Below, in pieces: positions 17,971 to 27,597 of a DNA stretch of 64,000 nucleotides (position 1 is the first letter of the stretch; the number at the start of each line of letters is the position of its first letter). This DNA comes from VXNE01 sp965203615. Its GTDB lineage: Bacteria > Pseudomonadota > Gammaproteobacteria > Pseudomonadales > Azotimanducaceae. Both the position numbers and the translations under genes were made by a program. The notes under the pieces were generated by a model, which did not search any database, had not been told where the DNA came from, and worked only from the letters and a program-made list of their open reading frames with translations. The DNA is taken from contig OZ241900.1 in NCBI GenBank assembly GCA_965203615.1, forward strand, positions 806,001-870,000, read 5' to 3'.

Positions 17971-20772
17971 CTACATCTGGAAGCGCACCCTCCCGTATAC
18001 GAAACGCCCGACGGTATCGAAGGTCCGCACATCGGTATTGTCGTTGAAACCGTCGAGCGAGAACGATGGGTCATCGTCGAGAACGTTGTCGACCCCGACG
18101 GTCAACTTTGACCTGCCCCGCCATGCATCGAACTGCCAGTTCGCCTGCACGTCGTGGTAGACCGCGCCATCCAGTGTCCGTTCGAGAATCTCGCCGGTGA
18201 ACTGGTCTTCGTACTCTTCCATGACGTCGTCAATGAACCGAATGTCCCAGGAGACGTCGATGTTGTCATTGAAGATGTAGGCCAACCCCAGGGAGTATTT
18301 CCACTCTCCAAAGTGTCCATCCTGGTCATCGCGGAACCATCGCGCATGCTCGATGACCGTGCCGTCCGGCTGAATCACGTCATGCGCAAGTATGCGCGTC
18401 AGGTCGAGGCGAACATCCAACTCGCCCACGGGCAGCGGGAGACCCTGGTAGGCAAGCGCCAAGTCTATGCCGGAAGAATCCAGTCCCGCGGCGTTCGCGG
18501 TCCGGTTGTCCAGTTGCCGCACGTTGCCGTCGGGAAAGCGTTCGATCCTGTCGCACAGTTCACCACGCATCGCGCAGGCGTTCAGGATGAAGTCCGCACC
18601 GAGCCCCCCGATCGCGTCCACGAGTTCATAGTCGTAGTAGTCGAGCGCCAGGGACAGCCCCGCGAGTACCGTTTCGGGTGTCCACACCATGCCGACGGTA
18701 AAGATGTCCGCCTCCTCCGGCGTGAGCGCCGGGTTGCCGCCCACGCGGGTCCGAATCTGGGTGCTGATGATCTCGAAGCCCTGGTCGGGAACGCGCGGGT
18801 CCATGCACACGTTGCCGCCGATACGGCCCCCGGAGCAGGGGTCCGACAGCGACGGGAAGGAGGATCCCGCGCCGCCGAACAGTTCGCCGACATTCGGGGC
18901 GCGGAACGCCGTGGAGAAGCTGCCCCGGACGACCACATCGGCGCCGACCCTCCACCGTAGACCGATCTTGGGATTGGTGGTCGAGCCGAAGGCGCTGTAG
19001 TCCGAATACCGCACGGCGGCCTCGACCTCGACAAGCTCCGCCAAGGGTTGGTCCGCGAGCAGGGGCAGCACGACTTCCAGATAGCCTTCGATGACATCGT
19101 AGCCGCCGGACGTGGGTTGGCGCGGCGTGCCGGTCGCCGCATCTCCCAGCGCAGCGACCCTCGGGTCCGGCATATCGAATGCGAACTCGTCCCGGTACTC
19201 GAGCCCAAAAGCGGCACCGACAGCGCCCGCGGGCACCTGGAACAACGACGGTGTCGTCAGGGAGACGGCCAGCATCCGCTGATCCATGCCGAAGGTCTCG
19301 TCGGTCGTGAAGGTGAGGTAGTCGAGCATCTCCTGCGTCACGCTGTTCTCCCCGAAAGTGTTCAGAGGCACGCAGTTCCCGGTGTCGTTGGCGCACCGCA
19401 GACTACCCGGCGAATCGCCTACGGTCGGACCCACCGCGTTGGCGACGCGTTCAAGGTCGTAGATATCCCCGAAGTGGGACTCGCGTTGTGACTCGCCATA
19501 GGACGCGTGGGCTTCCCACGACCAGCCGGCGAGCGGACCCTCGAACCACTCCCCACGCAGACCGAACAGGAGCCTCGCGGTGTCCTCCTCGTTGGGCTCC
19601 ATGCGCGACCCGCCTTCGACCATGCGCCTCCGCCAGTCGGGAATGTCGGCGCCCAACGGATTGTAGAAGTTGTCTTTCGAGTAAGGTGCGGGATGGCCGA
19701 AGAAAGCCAGCGGCGCGAGCGGCACTTCCGCCAGCTTCGCCTCGGACGAGCGCATTACGTATGTCGCTTCGAGAAAGCCGGAGAGGTCTCCGAGTGGACC
19801 CGCCGGCAATTCGTCAAGCTCACTCTCGCCAAGGAATGACAACGATGCCCGCGAATTCGGTTGCCGCTGGTAGTTGGACGGCGCGTAGTTGTAGGAGTCG
19901 CCGCCAAAGTAATCGAAGGTGCGGAAGTCTCCGTACTCCGGGCCGAGCGTCAGGTCGCAATTCCCTTCGAGCGCGCCGTCTCCGTTGCAGTCACGGGCCG
20001 CCGCCTCTTCGGAGAAGCTCCGGTAGCGTCCCCACGGTGGTGCCGAACTGCCGAGAAAAATGATCTCGCCAGCGGCATAGAAGAGAGGCGTCTGCGCCCA
20101 CTCGCGACCGGTGACTTCGATCTCTTCCTCGTCGGTGAACGACGCTATGAAAATCGAGTTCCCGGGACCTCCCACGGTCAGGTCGACCTGCTGCCGGGCG
20201 CCGCCTCCTCGCGTCGAGTCGCCGGCGTAGGCGCTCAACTCGAATCCCTCAAATCGCTTCTTCGTGATGATATTGACCACGCCCGCCACGGCGTCCGAAC
20301 CGTAGACCGCCGAAGCACCGTCCTTCAGGACCTCCACCCGTTCGATGACCGATGTGGGTATCGTGTTGAGGTCGACCGCCAGACCGTTCGCGCCCTCGTC
20401 CACACTGGCCACGGCCCGCCGGCCGTTTACGAGGACAAGGGTTCGTACCGCGCCTATCCCGCGCAGCGAAATCTGCATGACCCCGCCGCCGCCGTTGTTG
20501 ATCTGCGTCGTCTGCGCGCCTCCGGCAACAGACGGTATCTCCCGCAACAACTGGCCGATCGAGGTCGCACCGGAACGGGCGATGTCCTCCGACGAGTACG
20601 TCGCCACCGGCGCCACGCCGTCCAGGTCCGCGCGCGGTATCCTCGAACCCGTCACGACGATCTCCTCGATCGCGGGCTCGCCCTCCTGCGCGAACGCCGA
20701 TTGCGGCACGGGCAACGAAAGCCACAATGCCATGATCAGGCATCCGGGGATGTGCAGGCACCTCGGTACCAT
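17971..20772 (-). CDS. TonB-dependent outer-membrane receptor
   Basis: A 933-residue receptor from the ATG at 20772, chosen for its GGGAAG ribosome site and because the signal peptide (MVPRCLHIPG, then a hydrophobic core ending AFAQEG) starts there. A TonB-box-like EEIVVTGSR follows the cleavage site. The plug carries VLVNGRRAV, then DLNTIPTSVIERVEVLKDG and GSDAVAGVVNI. The C-terminus ends in the typical aromatic strand (YGRVRFQM). It is homologous in layout to the convergent receptor at 14985 but divergent in sequence, so an old duplication or separate acquisition is possible. The ligand is unknown. Confidence 0.93.
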   Translation of the reverse strand: MVPRCLHIPGCLIMALWLSLPVPQSAFAQEGEPAIEEIVVTGSRIPRADLDGVAPVATYSSEDIARSGATSIGQLLREIPSVAGGAQTTQINNGGGGVMQISLRGIGAVRTLVLVNGRRAVASVDEGANGLAVDLNTIPTSVIERVEVLKDGASAVYGSDAVAGVVNIITKKRFEGFELSAYAGDSTRGGGARQQVDLTVGGPGNSIFIASFTDEEEIEVTGREWAQTPLFYAAGEIIFLGSSAPPWGRYRSFSEEAAARDCNGDGALEGNCDLTLGPEYGDFRTFDYFGGDSYNYAPSNYQRQPNSRASLSFLGESELDELPAGPLGDLSGFLEATYVMRSSEAKLAEVPLAPLAFFGHPAPYSKDNFYNPLGADIPDWRRRMVEGGSRMEPNEEDTARLLFGLRGEWFEGPLAGWSWEAHASYGESQRESHFGDIYDLERVANAVGPTVGDSPGSLRCANDTGNCVPLNTFGENSVTQEMLDYLTFTTDETFGMDQRMLAVSLTTPSLFQVPAGAVGAAFGLEYRDEFAFDMPDPRVAALGDAATGTPRQPTSGGYDVIEGYLEVVLPLLADQPLAELVEVEAAVRYSDYSAFGSTTNPKIGLRWRVGADVVVRGSFSTAFRAPNVGELFGGAGSSFPSLSDPCSGGRIGGNVCMDPRVPDQGFEIISTQIRTRVGGNPALTPEEADIFTVGMVWTPETVLAGLSLALDYYDYELVDAIGGLGADFILNACAMRGELCDRIERFPDGNVRQLDNRTANAAGLDSSGIDLALAYQGLPLPVGELDVRLDLTRILAHDVIQPDGTVIEHARWFRDDQDGHFGEWKYSLGLAYIFNDNIDVSWDIRFIDDVMEEYEDQFTGEILERTLDGAVYHDVQANWQFDAWRGRSKLTVGVDNVLDDDPSFSLDGFNDNTDVRTFDTVGRFVYGRVRFQM

Positions 20773-20941
20773 CGCAACTTCCCTGTTCGTCAAGTTCAAA
20801 AACGTCATTTGGCTGTTCCTCCCATCATCGGTTGCGACACGACGCCGTGATCGCACGGCATCACGTCCCGTCCGAATCTCTTACAATGCGCAAGTATAGT
20901 GGGTTCAACACGCTTCATATGCGTCATCAAGCGACACCAAA

Positions 20942-21691
20942 GTGAAAGTACTCGTCATTGCCGACGTGCACGGAAACGCCGAGGCGCTGTCGGCGGTCCT
21001 GGAGAAAGAGCGGGATGCCGACTCGACGGTATTCCTGGGGGATTCGGTTTCACCGGGTCCGCAGCCGAACGAGACCGTGGCACTGCTGCAGGGATTGTCC
21101 GGCATTTCCATCCTCGGAAATCACGACGTGGAAATACAGGAGCGTGAACGGCTCGCCAACTGGCCGGCCCCGTGGCTGGCGTTCTACGACTGGATCTTCG
21201 ATGTCTTCGATCCCGCCGGATACGCGTACCTGCGCGACATGCAGCCGGGGGGAGAATACGAGGTCGACGGGATCGGGATGTGCCTGCAACACGGCATGCT
21301 CCCGGGCAACGTGCGCCACGTCCTGCCGGATACGCCCGACGATGACATGGTGCGACTATCCGGCGGCAGCGATTGCCGGTACGTGCTCTTCGGCCACTCC
21401 CACATCCAGTTCAGGCGCACCGTCCGGGGACAGGAGTTCATCAACCCGGGCAGCGTGGGCCAGAACCGCTGCGGCAAGTTGCTGGCCTGCTACGGCGTCT
21501 TCGAAGACGGCGTATTTTACCACCGCCAGGTCGAGTTCGATCCAGGACCATGGCTCGAAGCCATGGACCGAATCACCACGCTCGACGCCTATCCGGACTT
21601 TCGCGAGCAGTTGAAGCAGCGCCTGCTCAGCGGCTATGGCATCGGCGAGCGGGAACCGTGGACGCGGTACGCGCGCGAGGGGTACTTCTGA
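20942..21691 (+). CDS. Calcineurin-like metallophosphoesterase (YfcE/MJ0936-like)
   Basis: A 249-residue enzyme with a GTG start. All metallophosphoesterase blocks are present: D8-x-H10, GD with D34, GNHD with N60/H61, H117, and GHSH with H152/H154. Two divalent metals are therefore expected in the site. The family hydrolyses phosphodiesters; the physiological substrate is unknown. It is divergent from the TonB receptor and convergent with the MerR-TPR gene. No signal peptide is seen, so it is cytoplasmic. Confidence 0.88.
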   Translation: MKVLVIADVHGNAEALSAVLEKERDADSTVFLGDSVSPGPQPNETVALLQGLSGISILGNHDVEIQERERLANWPAPWLAFYDWIFDVFDPAGYAYLRDMQPGGEYEVDGIGMCLQHGMLPGNVRHVLPDTPDDDMVRLSGGSDCRYVLFGHSHIQFRRTVRGQEFINPGSVGQNRCGKLLACYGVFEDGVFYHRQVEFDPGPWLEAMDRITTLDAYPDFREQLKQRLLSGYGIGEREPWTRYAREGYF

Positions 21692-21728
21692 CCGATAGAT
21701 GGTCGATGCCCGGGCGCCGAGAGAGGCG

Positions 21729-22586
21729 TCAGGTCTTCTCTTCGAGCAGTTGCCGATAGGTCCGCAAGTGGCGGAGCGACGAAACCTCGTCGCCGCGCAA
21801 CGCGAATATGCGCGCCAGGTTGTAGTGGGCATCGGGAACGCTCGGCGCGCGGTGGTAGTACTTCGCCGCAGTCGATAACTCGTCGAGTTCGTCGAACACC
21901 GTGCCGGTGTTGTAGGTCGCGAGTTCATGTCCGGGCGAAGCGTCGAGCGCGAGACGATAGTGGCGCTTGGCCCGCTTGAGATCGCCCTCCAGTTGGAACA
22001 GCCGGCCAAGGTTGACATGCGCGTCCGCGTTCGTTGGATTCAGCGCGATGGCGCGGGCGTACGCCTCCTTGGCTCTCTGCACGTCGGTGTCCTCGAAGTC
22101 GAGCCCCAGGTTGTACCACTCGTGGCTGCCCAACTCCTCCAGGTCGCCAAAGCCGTCCGCCTCGTGCTCCGCAAGGCGCGCGACTTCACCTGATGCCTGG
22201 GCTGTCGCCGGCGTGCCGAAATCGAGATGCCCCTGCCCCGACTCCGCGTCCCAAAGCTCTTTTTCGGCACGGACCACGACATCCCTGCCATCGGCGAAGA
22301 TCCGCAGGGAAGCAAGCGGTGTCGCTTCCGGCAGCCTGCCCTTGAGCTTGGTCAGCGCGGAAATAGCCTTGCGCGCGGGGACCTTGTCATCCAGCAACCC
22401 CTTTGCGGTGCGCAATAGCACGACATCCTGAAACGAGAATCGGTACTCGCGGCGTCCGCCCCGCTCCGGTTCGACGATGCCGCGCTTGACGTACTGCCGC
22501 ACCTGGTCGTGACTGAGGCCGATCAGACCCGCCACTTCACCCGTGGTGTATCCAGCCGCCAACCCGTTGTTGTCCACTTCTGCCAT
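21729..22586 (-). CDS. MerR-type DNA-binding protein with C-terminal tetratricopeptide repeats
   Basis: A 285-residue protein from the ATG at 22586; the open frame extends upstream through an Arg-rich stretch that looks non-coding. Residues 13-58 form a MerR helix-turn-helix (YTTGEVAGLIGLSHDQVRQY). Residues about 155-285 contain three to four TPR units, for example WYNLGLDFE and AHVNLGRLFQLEGD. It has no obvious metal- or drug-binding domain. It lies 19 bp after ku on the same strand and probably shares its transcript, so a role in regulating or assisting end joining is inferred. Confidence 0.82.
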   Translation of the reverse strand: MAEVDNNGLAAGYTTGEVAGLIGLSHDQVRQYVKRGIVEPERGGRREYRFSFQDVVLLRTAKGLLDDKVPARKAISALTKLKGRLPEATPLASLRIFADGRDVVVRAEKELWDAESGQGHLDFGTPATAQASGEVARLAEHEADGFGDLEELGSHEWYNLGLDFEDTDVQRAKEAYARAIALNPTNADAHVNLGRLFQLEGDLKRAKRHYRLALDASPGHELATYNTGTVFDELDELSTAAKYYHRAPSVPDAHYNLARIFALRGDEVSSLRHLRTYRQLLEEKT

Positions 22587-22605
22587 TCGCTGGCTGTCTC
22601 GGAGC

Positions 22606-23511
22606 TTATGCCTTCGCGCGACGCCTTGTCTGCGTTCCGGTCTTCGTTTCGCCACGCCCGTTTGCGGCACCCGTTTTGGTTGATCCTGACGCCGGCGCCC
22701 GGCGCGTCGCGCGCTTCGCCGGCTTGGCATCCCCGGCCGCGCTCACGGAAGCCTTCAACGCCTCCATCAAGTCGATGATCTTCGCTTCGGGGCGCTCTTC
22801 CGGCGCCACCGACACTTCCTTGCCCTCCACCTTGCGCTCGATCAACTCCAGCATGTGCGCGCGAACCGCATCTTCAAACTTGTCCGGCTCAAACGCCTCG
22901 TTCGTGCGTTGCTCGATGATCTGAATCGCAAGATCCAGTTCTCCTTCCGCAACCTCGACCGAGTCGAGGGGCACCTCGTCAAAAGTCCGCAACTCCTCCT
23001 GGTACTTGAGCTGCTCCAGCACCAGTCCATCGCTCATGGGGCGCACCAGCACGAGGTGACTGCGGCCCCGCTTTGCGAAGTTCGCCAATGCGGCGCGGCC
23101 GGTATCCTGCAACGCCTGTTTCAGCAGGTGATAGGAGCGCGCGGCCCCCGTATCGGGTCCCAGGTAGTAGACGTGATCGATATAGATTCGCTCCACGTCG
23201 GCCAGCGGGATGAACTCGGCGATGTCGATCGCATTCGTCGACTCGACGTTGAGCGCCTTCAACTCTTCCGCGGTGAAGGTCACATACTGGCCTTTGGAGA
23301 ATTCATAGCCCTGGATCAGCTCACTGCGCTGAACTACCTCGCCATCGGTGGCACGGATATACTGCTGCTTGACTCTCGACACCTGCGTGCCATCGTCGCT
23401 CAGGAAGTTGAAACGGATGTTCCTGGTCGAATCCACCGTCGAGTAGAGCTTGACGGGGATAGAGACCAGACCGAAGGAAATGGTGGCAGAACCAATGGGA
23501 CGCGCGGCCAT
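22606..23511 (-). CDS. ku: Non-homologous end-joining protein Ku
   Basis: A 301-residue bacterial Ku that would bind DNA double-strand ends as a homodimer and recruit LigD. The N-terminus (ARPIGSATISFGLVSIPVKLY) is diagnostic. The Ku core runs to about residue 255 and is followed by a Lys/Arg/Thr-rich tail of about 45 residues, as in other bacterial Ku proteins, where the tail contacts DNA and LigD. ATG at 23511 is preferred over GTG at 23520. It is divergent from ligD with only 45 bp between starts. Confidence 0.95.
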   Translation of the reverse strand: MAARPIGSATISFGLVSIPVKLYSTVDSTRNIRFNFLSDDGTQVSRVKQQYIRATDGEVVQRSELIQGYEFSKGQYVTFTAEELKALNVESTNAIDIAEFIPLADVERIYIDHVYYLGPDTGAARSYHLLKQALQDTGRAALANFAKRGRSHLVLVRPMSDGLVLEQLKYQEELRTFDEVPLDSVEVAEGELDLAIQIIEQRTNEAFEPDKFEDAVRAHMLELIERKVEGKEVSVAPEERPEAKIIDLMEALKASVSAAGDAKPAKRATRRAPASGSTKTGAANGRGETKTGTQTRRRAKA

Positions 23512-23556
23512 CTGACGCACTCCGCAATGTTTTAGCGACTATAGCGCAGCTCTCAT

Positions 23557-26055
23557 ATGCCCTCAACACGGGACAATCTTGCGAGTTACCGGCGCAAGCG
23601 CGCGCCCGGGTCGACACCCGAACCTTTCGCTGACCACACTCAGCGCACGTCCGCCGCGGGCTCGCGGCGGTCTTTCGTCGTCCAGCAGCATGCCGCCACC
23701 CGTCTGCATTGGGACTTTCGACTGGAGGTAGACGGGGTCTTGCGCTCGTGGGCCGTGCCGAAGGGCCCATCCCCCAACCCCGAGGACAAGCGGTTCGCGG
23801 CCCTGGTGGAGGACCACCCCCTCGACTACGCCGACTTCGAGGGTCGCATACCCGATGGCAACTACGGCGCGGGCCATGTCATCGTCTGGGACTGTGGTAC
23901 CTATGTCGAGTTGTTGCCGTTCGACGCCGGCTTCGAAGAGGGCAAGCTGCTGTTCGAGCTCAACGGCCACAAATTGCGCGGCCGATGGACCCTGGTTCGC
24001 ATGAAAGGCAGCCGGGGCGCGAGTCGGCAAGAGGCGGGCAAGGAATGGCTGCTCATCAAGGAGCGGGACCAATGGGCGGGAACGGCCCGGCCGCACGACG
24101 ACTCCGTGTATTCGGGCCTGACGCTCGACGACATGTCGGACCCACGCAAGGTTTCGCGAAGGTTGGCACGGCGGCTGAACAACCTGGAACCGCGGCCCCC
24201 GAGATCCGGCGCGGTGGAAATCAAGCCGATGCTCGCGCGCCCCGGCGAAGCCTTTGACCGGAAGGGCTGGATATTCGAGATCAAGTACGACGGCTATCGC
24301 CTGCTGATCGAAAAATCCGATGGCGAAGTCTCGCTCCGTTCACGCAACGGCAAGGATCTCACGGCGAGCTTTCCTGAAATCGCCAGGGCCGCCGAACGGC
24401 TTCCCTACGCGCAGTTCGTCATCGACGGCGAGGCGGTCGTGCTGGATGAACTCGGCGTGCCGAACTTCTCGCTCCTGCAGCACCGCGGACGCGCGCCCAA
24501 CGGAAACCCCGCCGCCGGTGGCGCGTCGGATCTTTCCGCCATCCACTACGCGTTCGATCTGCCGCAGGCCCTCGACCGCGATCTTCGAGACGTGCCCCTG
24601 GTCAGGCGCAAGGCCCTGCTCCAGGCCATGCTGCCGTCGGCCGGTCCGATTCGATACTCGGACCATGTCGACGAGTTTGGAATCAACGCCTACCGGTCCA
24701 TGCGCAAGCTCGGCATCGAGGGAGTGGTGGGCAAACGCGCCGAAAGCGCGTATCGGAGCGGACGGTCCCACGACTGGATCAAGGTTCGGGGCGTACGCAC
24801 CGGCGACTTCGTGATCGCCGGCTGGGCGCCCAACAAGTCCAACGCCCGCGACATCGGCGCGCTGGCCCTGGCGGAATTCCGCAACGACCGCCTGGCGTTC
24901 TGCGGACGATTGGGGTCCGGCCTGGGCGGAACCGCGCGGGAGACGCTCATGCATCGCCTCAAGGACCTCCGCGAAGGCGATGCGCTCGACGACGACCCCG
25001 AGATACGGTGGGTGCGCCCAGCGCTGGTCTGCGAGGTCGCGTACAAGGAATACACGCGCGACGGGCGATTGCGCCAGCCCTCCTTCCAGCGGCTCCGGGA
25101 CGACAAGCCACCGCGCGAATGCACCAGCGCTTTCGACGACCCGAATCCGGTGCCTCTCCAGGCGGCGCCCCAACGCGACGTGGTCGTAACCAATCCGGAC
25201 AAGGTCTTCTTCCCCGAGAAGGGGCTCACCAAGAACGACCTGGTGTCCTACTACGAACGCGTGGCGGAGTGGATGCTGCCCTACCTCAGGAACAGGCCGC
25301 TGGTTCTCACGCGATTTCCGGACGGCATCCACGGCAAGTCCTTCTACCAGCGCGATGCGCCGGACTTCGTGCCGGAGTGGGTCAAACGGACATCGCTCTG
25401 GACGCAGTCCGAGGACCGCGACATCAACTATTTCATGGTGGACGACGCATCCGCGCTGAAATACCTGGCCAACATGGGCGCCATACCGATCCATGTCTGG
25501 CATAGCCGCATCGACAGCCTGGAACGGCCCGACTGGTGCGTACTCGACCTGGACCCGAAGGAGGCGCCGTTTGAGGATGTGATCGAGGTCGCCAGGGCAA
25601 TCCGTGACCTGCTCGAGGAGATCGAGCTGCCAGGCTATCTCAAGACCAGCGGGGCCAGCGGCCTGCACATCATGCTACCCATGGCGCGCCACCTCACCCA
25701 CGATCAATCCCGATCGTTCGGCGAACTGCTCGCCCGCGTGATCGTGACGCGTCGGCCCGACATATGTACGGTCGTACGGGCCGTGCGCAAACGCAGCAAC
25801 AAGGTGTACATCGATTACATGCAGAACCGCCACGGCCAACTCATCGCCGCCCCGTTCTCGGCGCGCGCCGAAGCCGCCGCGTCGGTGTCGATGCCGATCA
25901 AGTGGTCGGAACTCAACGGCAGGCTGAAGAACGCCAACTACCACATCGAAAACGCCCCCCGGCGATTGAAGCGCGCCGGAGACCCGATGCGCGACCTGCT
26001 CGCGGAAGAACCCGACCTCGAGGGCAGCCTGTCCCGGCTCGCCGCGTTGCTCTAA
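23557..26055 (+). CDS. ligD: Multifunctional DNA ligase D (phosphoesterase-ligase-polymerase)
   Basis: An 832-residue enzyme that trims, fills and seals Ku-bound DNA ends. The domain order is phosphoesterase, ligase, polymerase, as in Pseudomonas LigD. The 3'-phosphoesterase domain (about 37-190) has QQHAATRLHWDFRLE with its His/Asp ligands. The ATP-dependent ligase domain has the KYDG adenylation lysine at K243. The archaeo-eukaryotic primase-like polymerase domain starts near residue 545 (NPDKVFFPEKGLTK) and contains DLD in VLDLDPKEA plus SGASGLHI. Length is normal. It is divergent from ku. Confidence 0.95.
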   Translation: MPSTRDNLASYRRKRAPGSTPEPFADHTQRTSAAGSRRSFVVQQHAATRLHWDFRLEVDGVLRSWAVPKGPSPNPEDKRFAALVEDHPLDYADFEGRIPDGNYGAGHVIVWDCGTYVELLPFDAGFEEGKLLFELNGHKLRGRWTLVRMKGSRGASRQEAGKEWLLIKERDQWAGTARPHDDSVYSGLTLDDMSDPRKVSRRLARRLNNLEPRPPRSGAVEIKPMLARPGEAFDRKGWIFEIKYDGYRLLIEKSDGEVSLRSRNGKDLTASFPEIARAAERLPYAQFVIDGEAVVLDELGVPNFSLLQHRGRAPNGNPAAGGASDLSAIHYAFDLPQALDRDLRDVPLVRRKALLQAMLPSAGPIRYSDHVDEFGINAYRSMRKLGIEGVVGKRAESAYRSGRSHDWIKVRGVRTGDFVIAGWAPNKSNARDIGALALAEFRNDRLAFCGRLGSGLGGTARETLMHRLKDLREGDALDDDPEIRWVRPALVCEVAYKEYTRDGRLRQPSFQRLRDDKPPRECTSAFDDPNPVPLQAAPQRDVVVTNPDKVFFPEKGLTKNDLVSYYERVAEWMLPYLRNRPLVLTRFPDGIHGKSFYQRDAPDFVPEWVKRTSLWTQSEDRDINYFMVDDASALKYLANMGAIPIHVWHSRIDSLERPDWCVLDLDPKEAPFEDVIEVARAIRDLLEEIELPGYLKTSGASGLHIMLPMARHLTHDQSRSFGELLARVIVTRRPDICTVVRAVRKRSNKVYIDYMQNRHGQLIAAPFSARAEAAASVSMPIKWSELNGRLKNANYHIENAPRRLKRAGDPMRDLLAEEPDLEGSLSRLAALL

Positions 26056-26068
26056 TCCGCATCGCTCA

Positions 26069-26089
26069 CCACCCCGATGGATCGGGTGG
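26069..26089. terminator. Hairpin between convergent ligD and sulfatase genes
   Basis: CCACCCCGAT pairs with ATCGGGTGG with one bulged C and a two-base turn. It lies 13 bp after the ligD stop. No clear T-tract is present. Confidence 0.35.
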
Positions 26090-26157
26090 AACGAGGCGGC
26101 CCCCTTATTTCTTGGCGAGATATCCGGACTCGACGCCTGCGCTGGCACTGGCCGACG

Positions 26158-27597
26158 TTATTCGTCCGGCCCTTCGTCGGGCGCCTCGCGTCCGGACGGC
26201 AGGACCCTGCCTTCGGGATAGTCCGCGCCTTCGACGCTCCGGTCGACCGATGCGTTCCAGGCATCGAGTTCGGCCTTCATTCGCGCCGCCAGTTCCGGCT
26301 GCTTGTGCATGAGGTTGTCCTGTTCCGCGGGATCGTCGACCACGTTGTAAAGCTCGTACTCCTGCGTCAGGGACTGGTAGCGTTCGCCGTCCCACTCGCC
26401 GTCGACCAGCGCCTTTTCGTAGTCGATGCAGGAGACGAGCTTGTGGTCGTTGTCCAGCCACGCGTACTGGCCCCGTACGCGAAAACCGAGCGGCCGGGAT
26501 CGCCTTGCCGGTTCCGCGGCAAACACCGGCACCAGGGACATGCCGTCGTGCACTTCGTTGATGTCGCCGGGGGCGAGGCCGGCCACTTCGATCAGCGTCG
26601 GAAACATGTCCAGCGTACTGGCGGGAAACCCGGAAACCCTGGGCGCCACATGGCCCGGCCACTCGATGATGCCGGGCACGCGGATCCCGCCCTCGTAGAG
26701 CATGTTCTTGAATCCGCGGAGATGTCCGGTGGTGTCCGGCTGTATGCCCGGCAGGGACTTGCCCGAAGCGTTGGTCACCGAGAACGTCGGCAGGCCGCCG
26801 TTGTCGCTCGTGAACCAGACGAGCGTGTTCCCGGCGATGCCCAGCTCCCTCAAGCCCTGGCGCAGGGTGCCGATGGAGCGGTCCATGGCGACGATCTCTG
26901 CGTGGTGCGTGCGGGAGGCTTCCGGCAGGTCCGGGAACGCTTCCATGTCTTTCTCCAGCGCCTCGAAAGGCCGATGCGGAGAGGCGTACCAGATCATGAC
27001 GAAGGCGGGCCTGTCCTGCTCGTGCGCCCCGGCGATGAACCTGAGCGCCTCTTCGACCAGCACTTCGGAAGACTCGCCCGCAAGCCGCTCGGGCGTCCCG
27101 TTGCGGCTCAGCAGCGGGTCCAGGTTGAACTGGTTGGTCTCGGTGAGCCAGTAGTCGAAACCGAGTTCGCCGGGATGGTGCGGGTCCGACAACGGCATCG
27201 GATCGCCCTCGGGGCCGTGCACGGCATTGAGATGCCATTTCCCGAAGTGCGCGGTCGTGTAACCGGCGTTGCGAAAAGCCGCGGAGAGCGTTTTCTCCTG
27301 CTTGTTGATGGAATCTCCAACGGTACCGACGCCGGTGCGGTCGTTGGTTCTGCCGGTCAGCGCGGTCGCCCGGGTGGTGGAGCACTCCGGAGCGCCCGAA
27401 TAGAAACGGTCCATGCGCAGGCCGCTTTCGGCCATGGCATCCAGGTTCGGCGTTTCGAGGACCGGATGGTCGTAATAGCCGGTCTGCGCCCAGCCCATGT
27501 CGTCCGCCATGACCAGGATCACGTTCGGCGCCGCCACCGCGGTCGCGGCCACCAGGGACATCGCGACCGCGCCGACGATCCGCACGGTTGCGCTCAA
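26158..27597 (-). CDS. Secreted sulfatase with atypical C-S-T-T-R active-site motif
   Basis: An alkaline-phosphatase-superfamily sulfatase of about 479 residues that would release sulfate from organic sulfate esters in the periplasm. The likely start is TTG at 27597, overlapping the upstream sulfatase stop (TTGA); GTG at 27585 is the alternative. Either gives a signal peptide ending in AVAAPN. Metal ligands D32/D33 (MADDMG) are present. The formylglycine site reads C72-S-T-T-R, followed by ATALTGR, so the usual P/A at the third position is T. The later blocks GKWHLNA, SPHRPFE and FTSDNGG are intact. It is the second gene of a two-sulfatase operon. Confidence 0.88.
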   Translation of the reverse strand: MSATVRIVGAVAMSLVAATAVAAPNVILVMADDMGWAQTGYYDHPVLETPNLDAMAESGLRMDRFYSGAPECSTTRATALTGRTNDRTGVGTVGDSINKQEKTLSAAFRNAGYTTAHFGKWHLNAVHGPEGDPMPLSDPHHPGELGFDYWLTETNQFNLDPLLSRNGTPERLAGESSEVLVEEALRFIAGAHEQDRPAFVMIWYASPHRPFEALEKDMEAFPDLPEASRTHHAEIVAMDRSIGTLRQGLRELGIAGNTLVWFTSDNGGLPTFSVTNASGKSLPGIQPDTTGHLRGFKNMLYEGGIRVPGIIEWPGHVAPRVSGFPASTLDMFPTLIEVAGLAPGDINEVHDGMSLVPVFAAEPARRSRPLGFRVRGQYAWLDNDHKLVSCIDYEKALVDGEWDGERYQSLTQEYELYNVVDDPAEQDNLMHKQPELAARMKAELDAWNASVDRSVEGADYPEGRVLPSGREAPDEGPDE

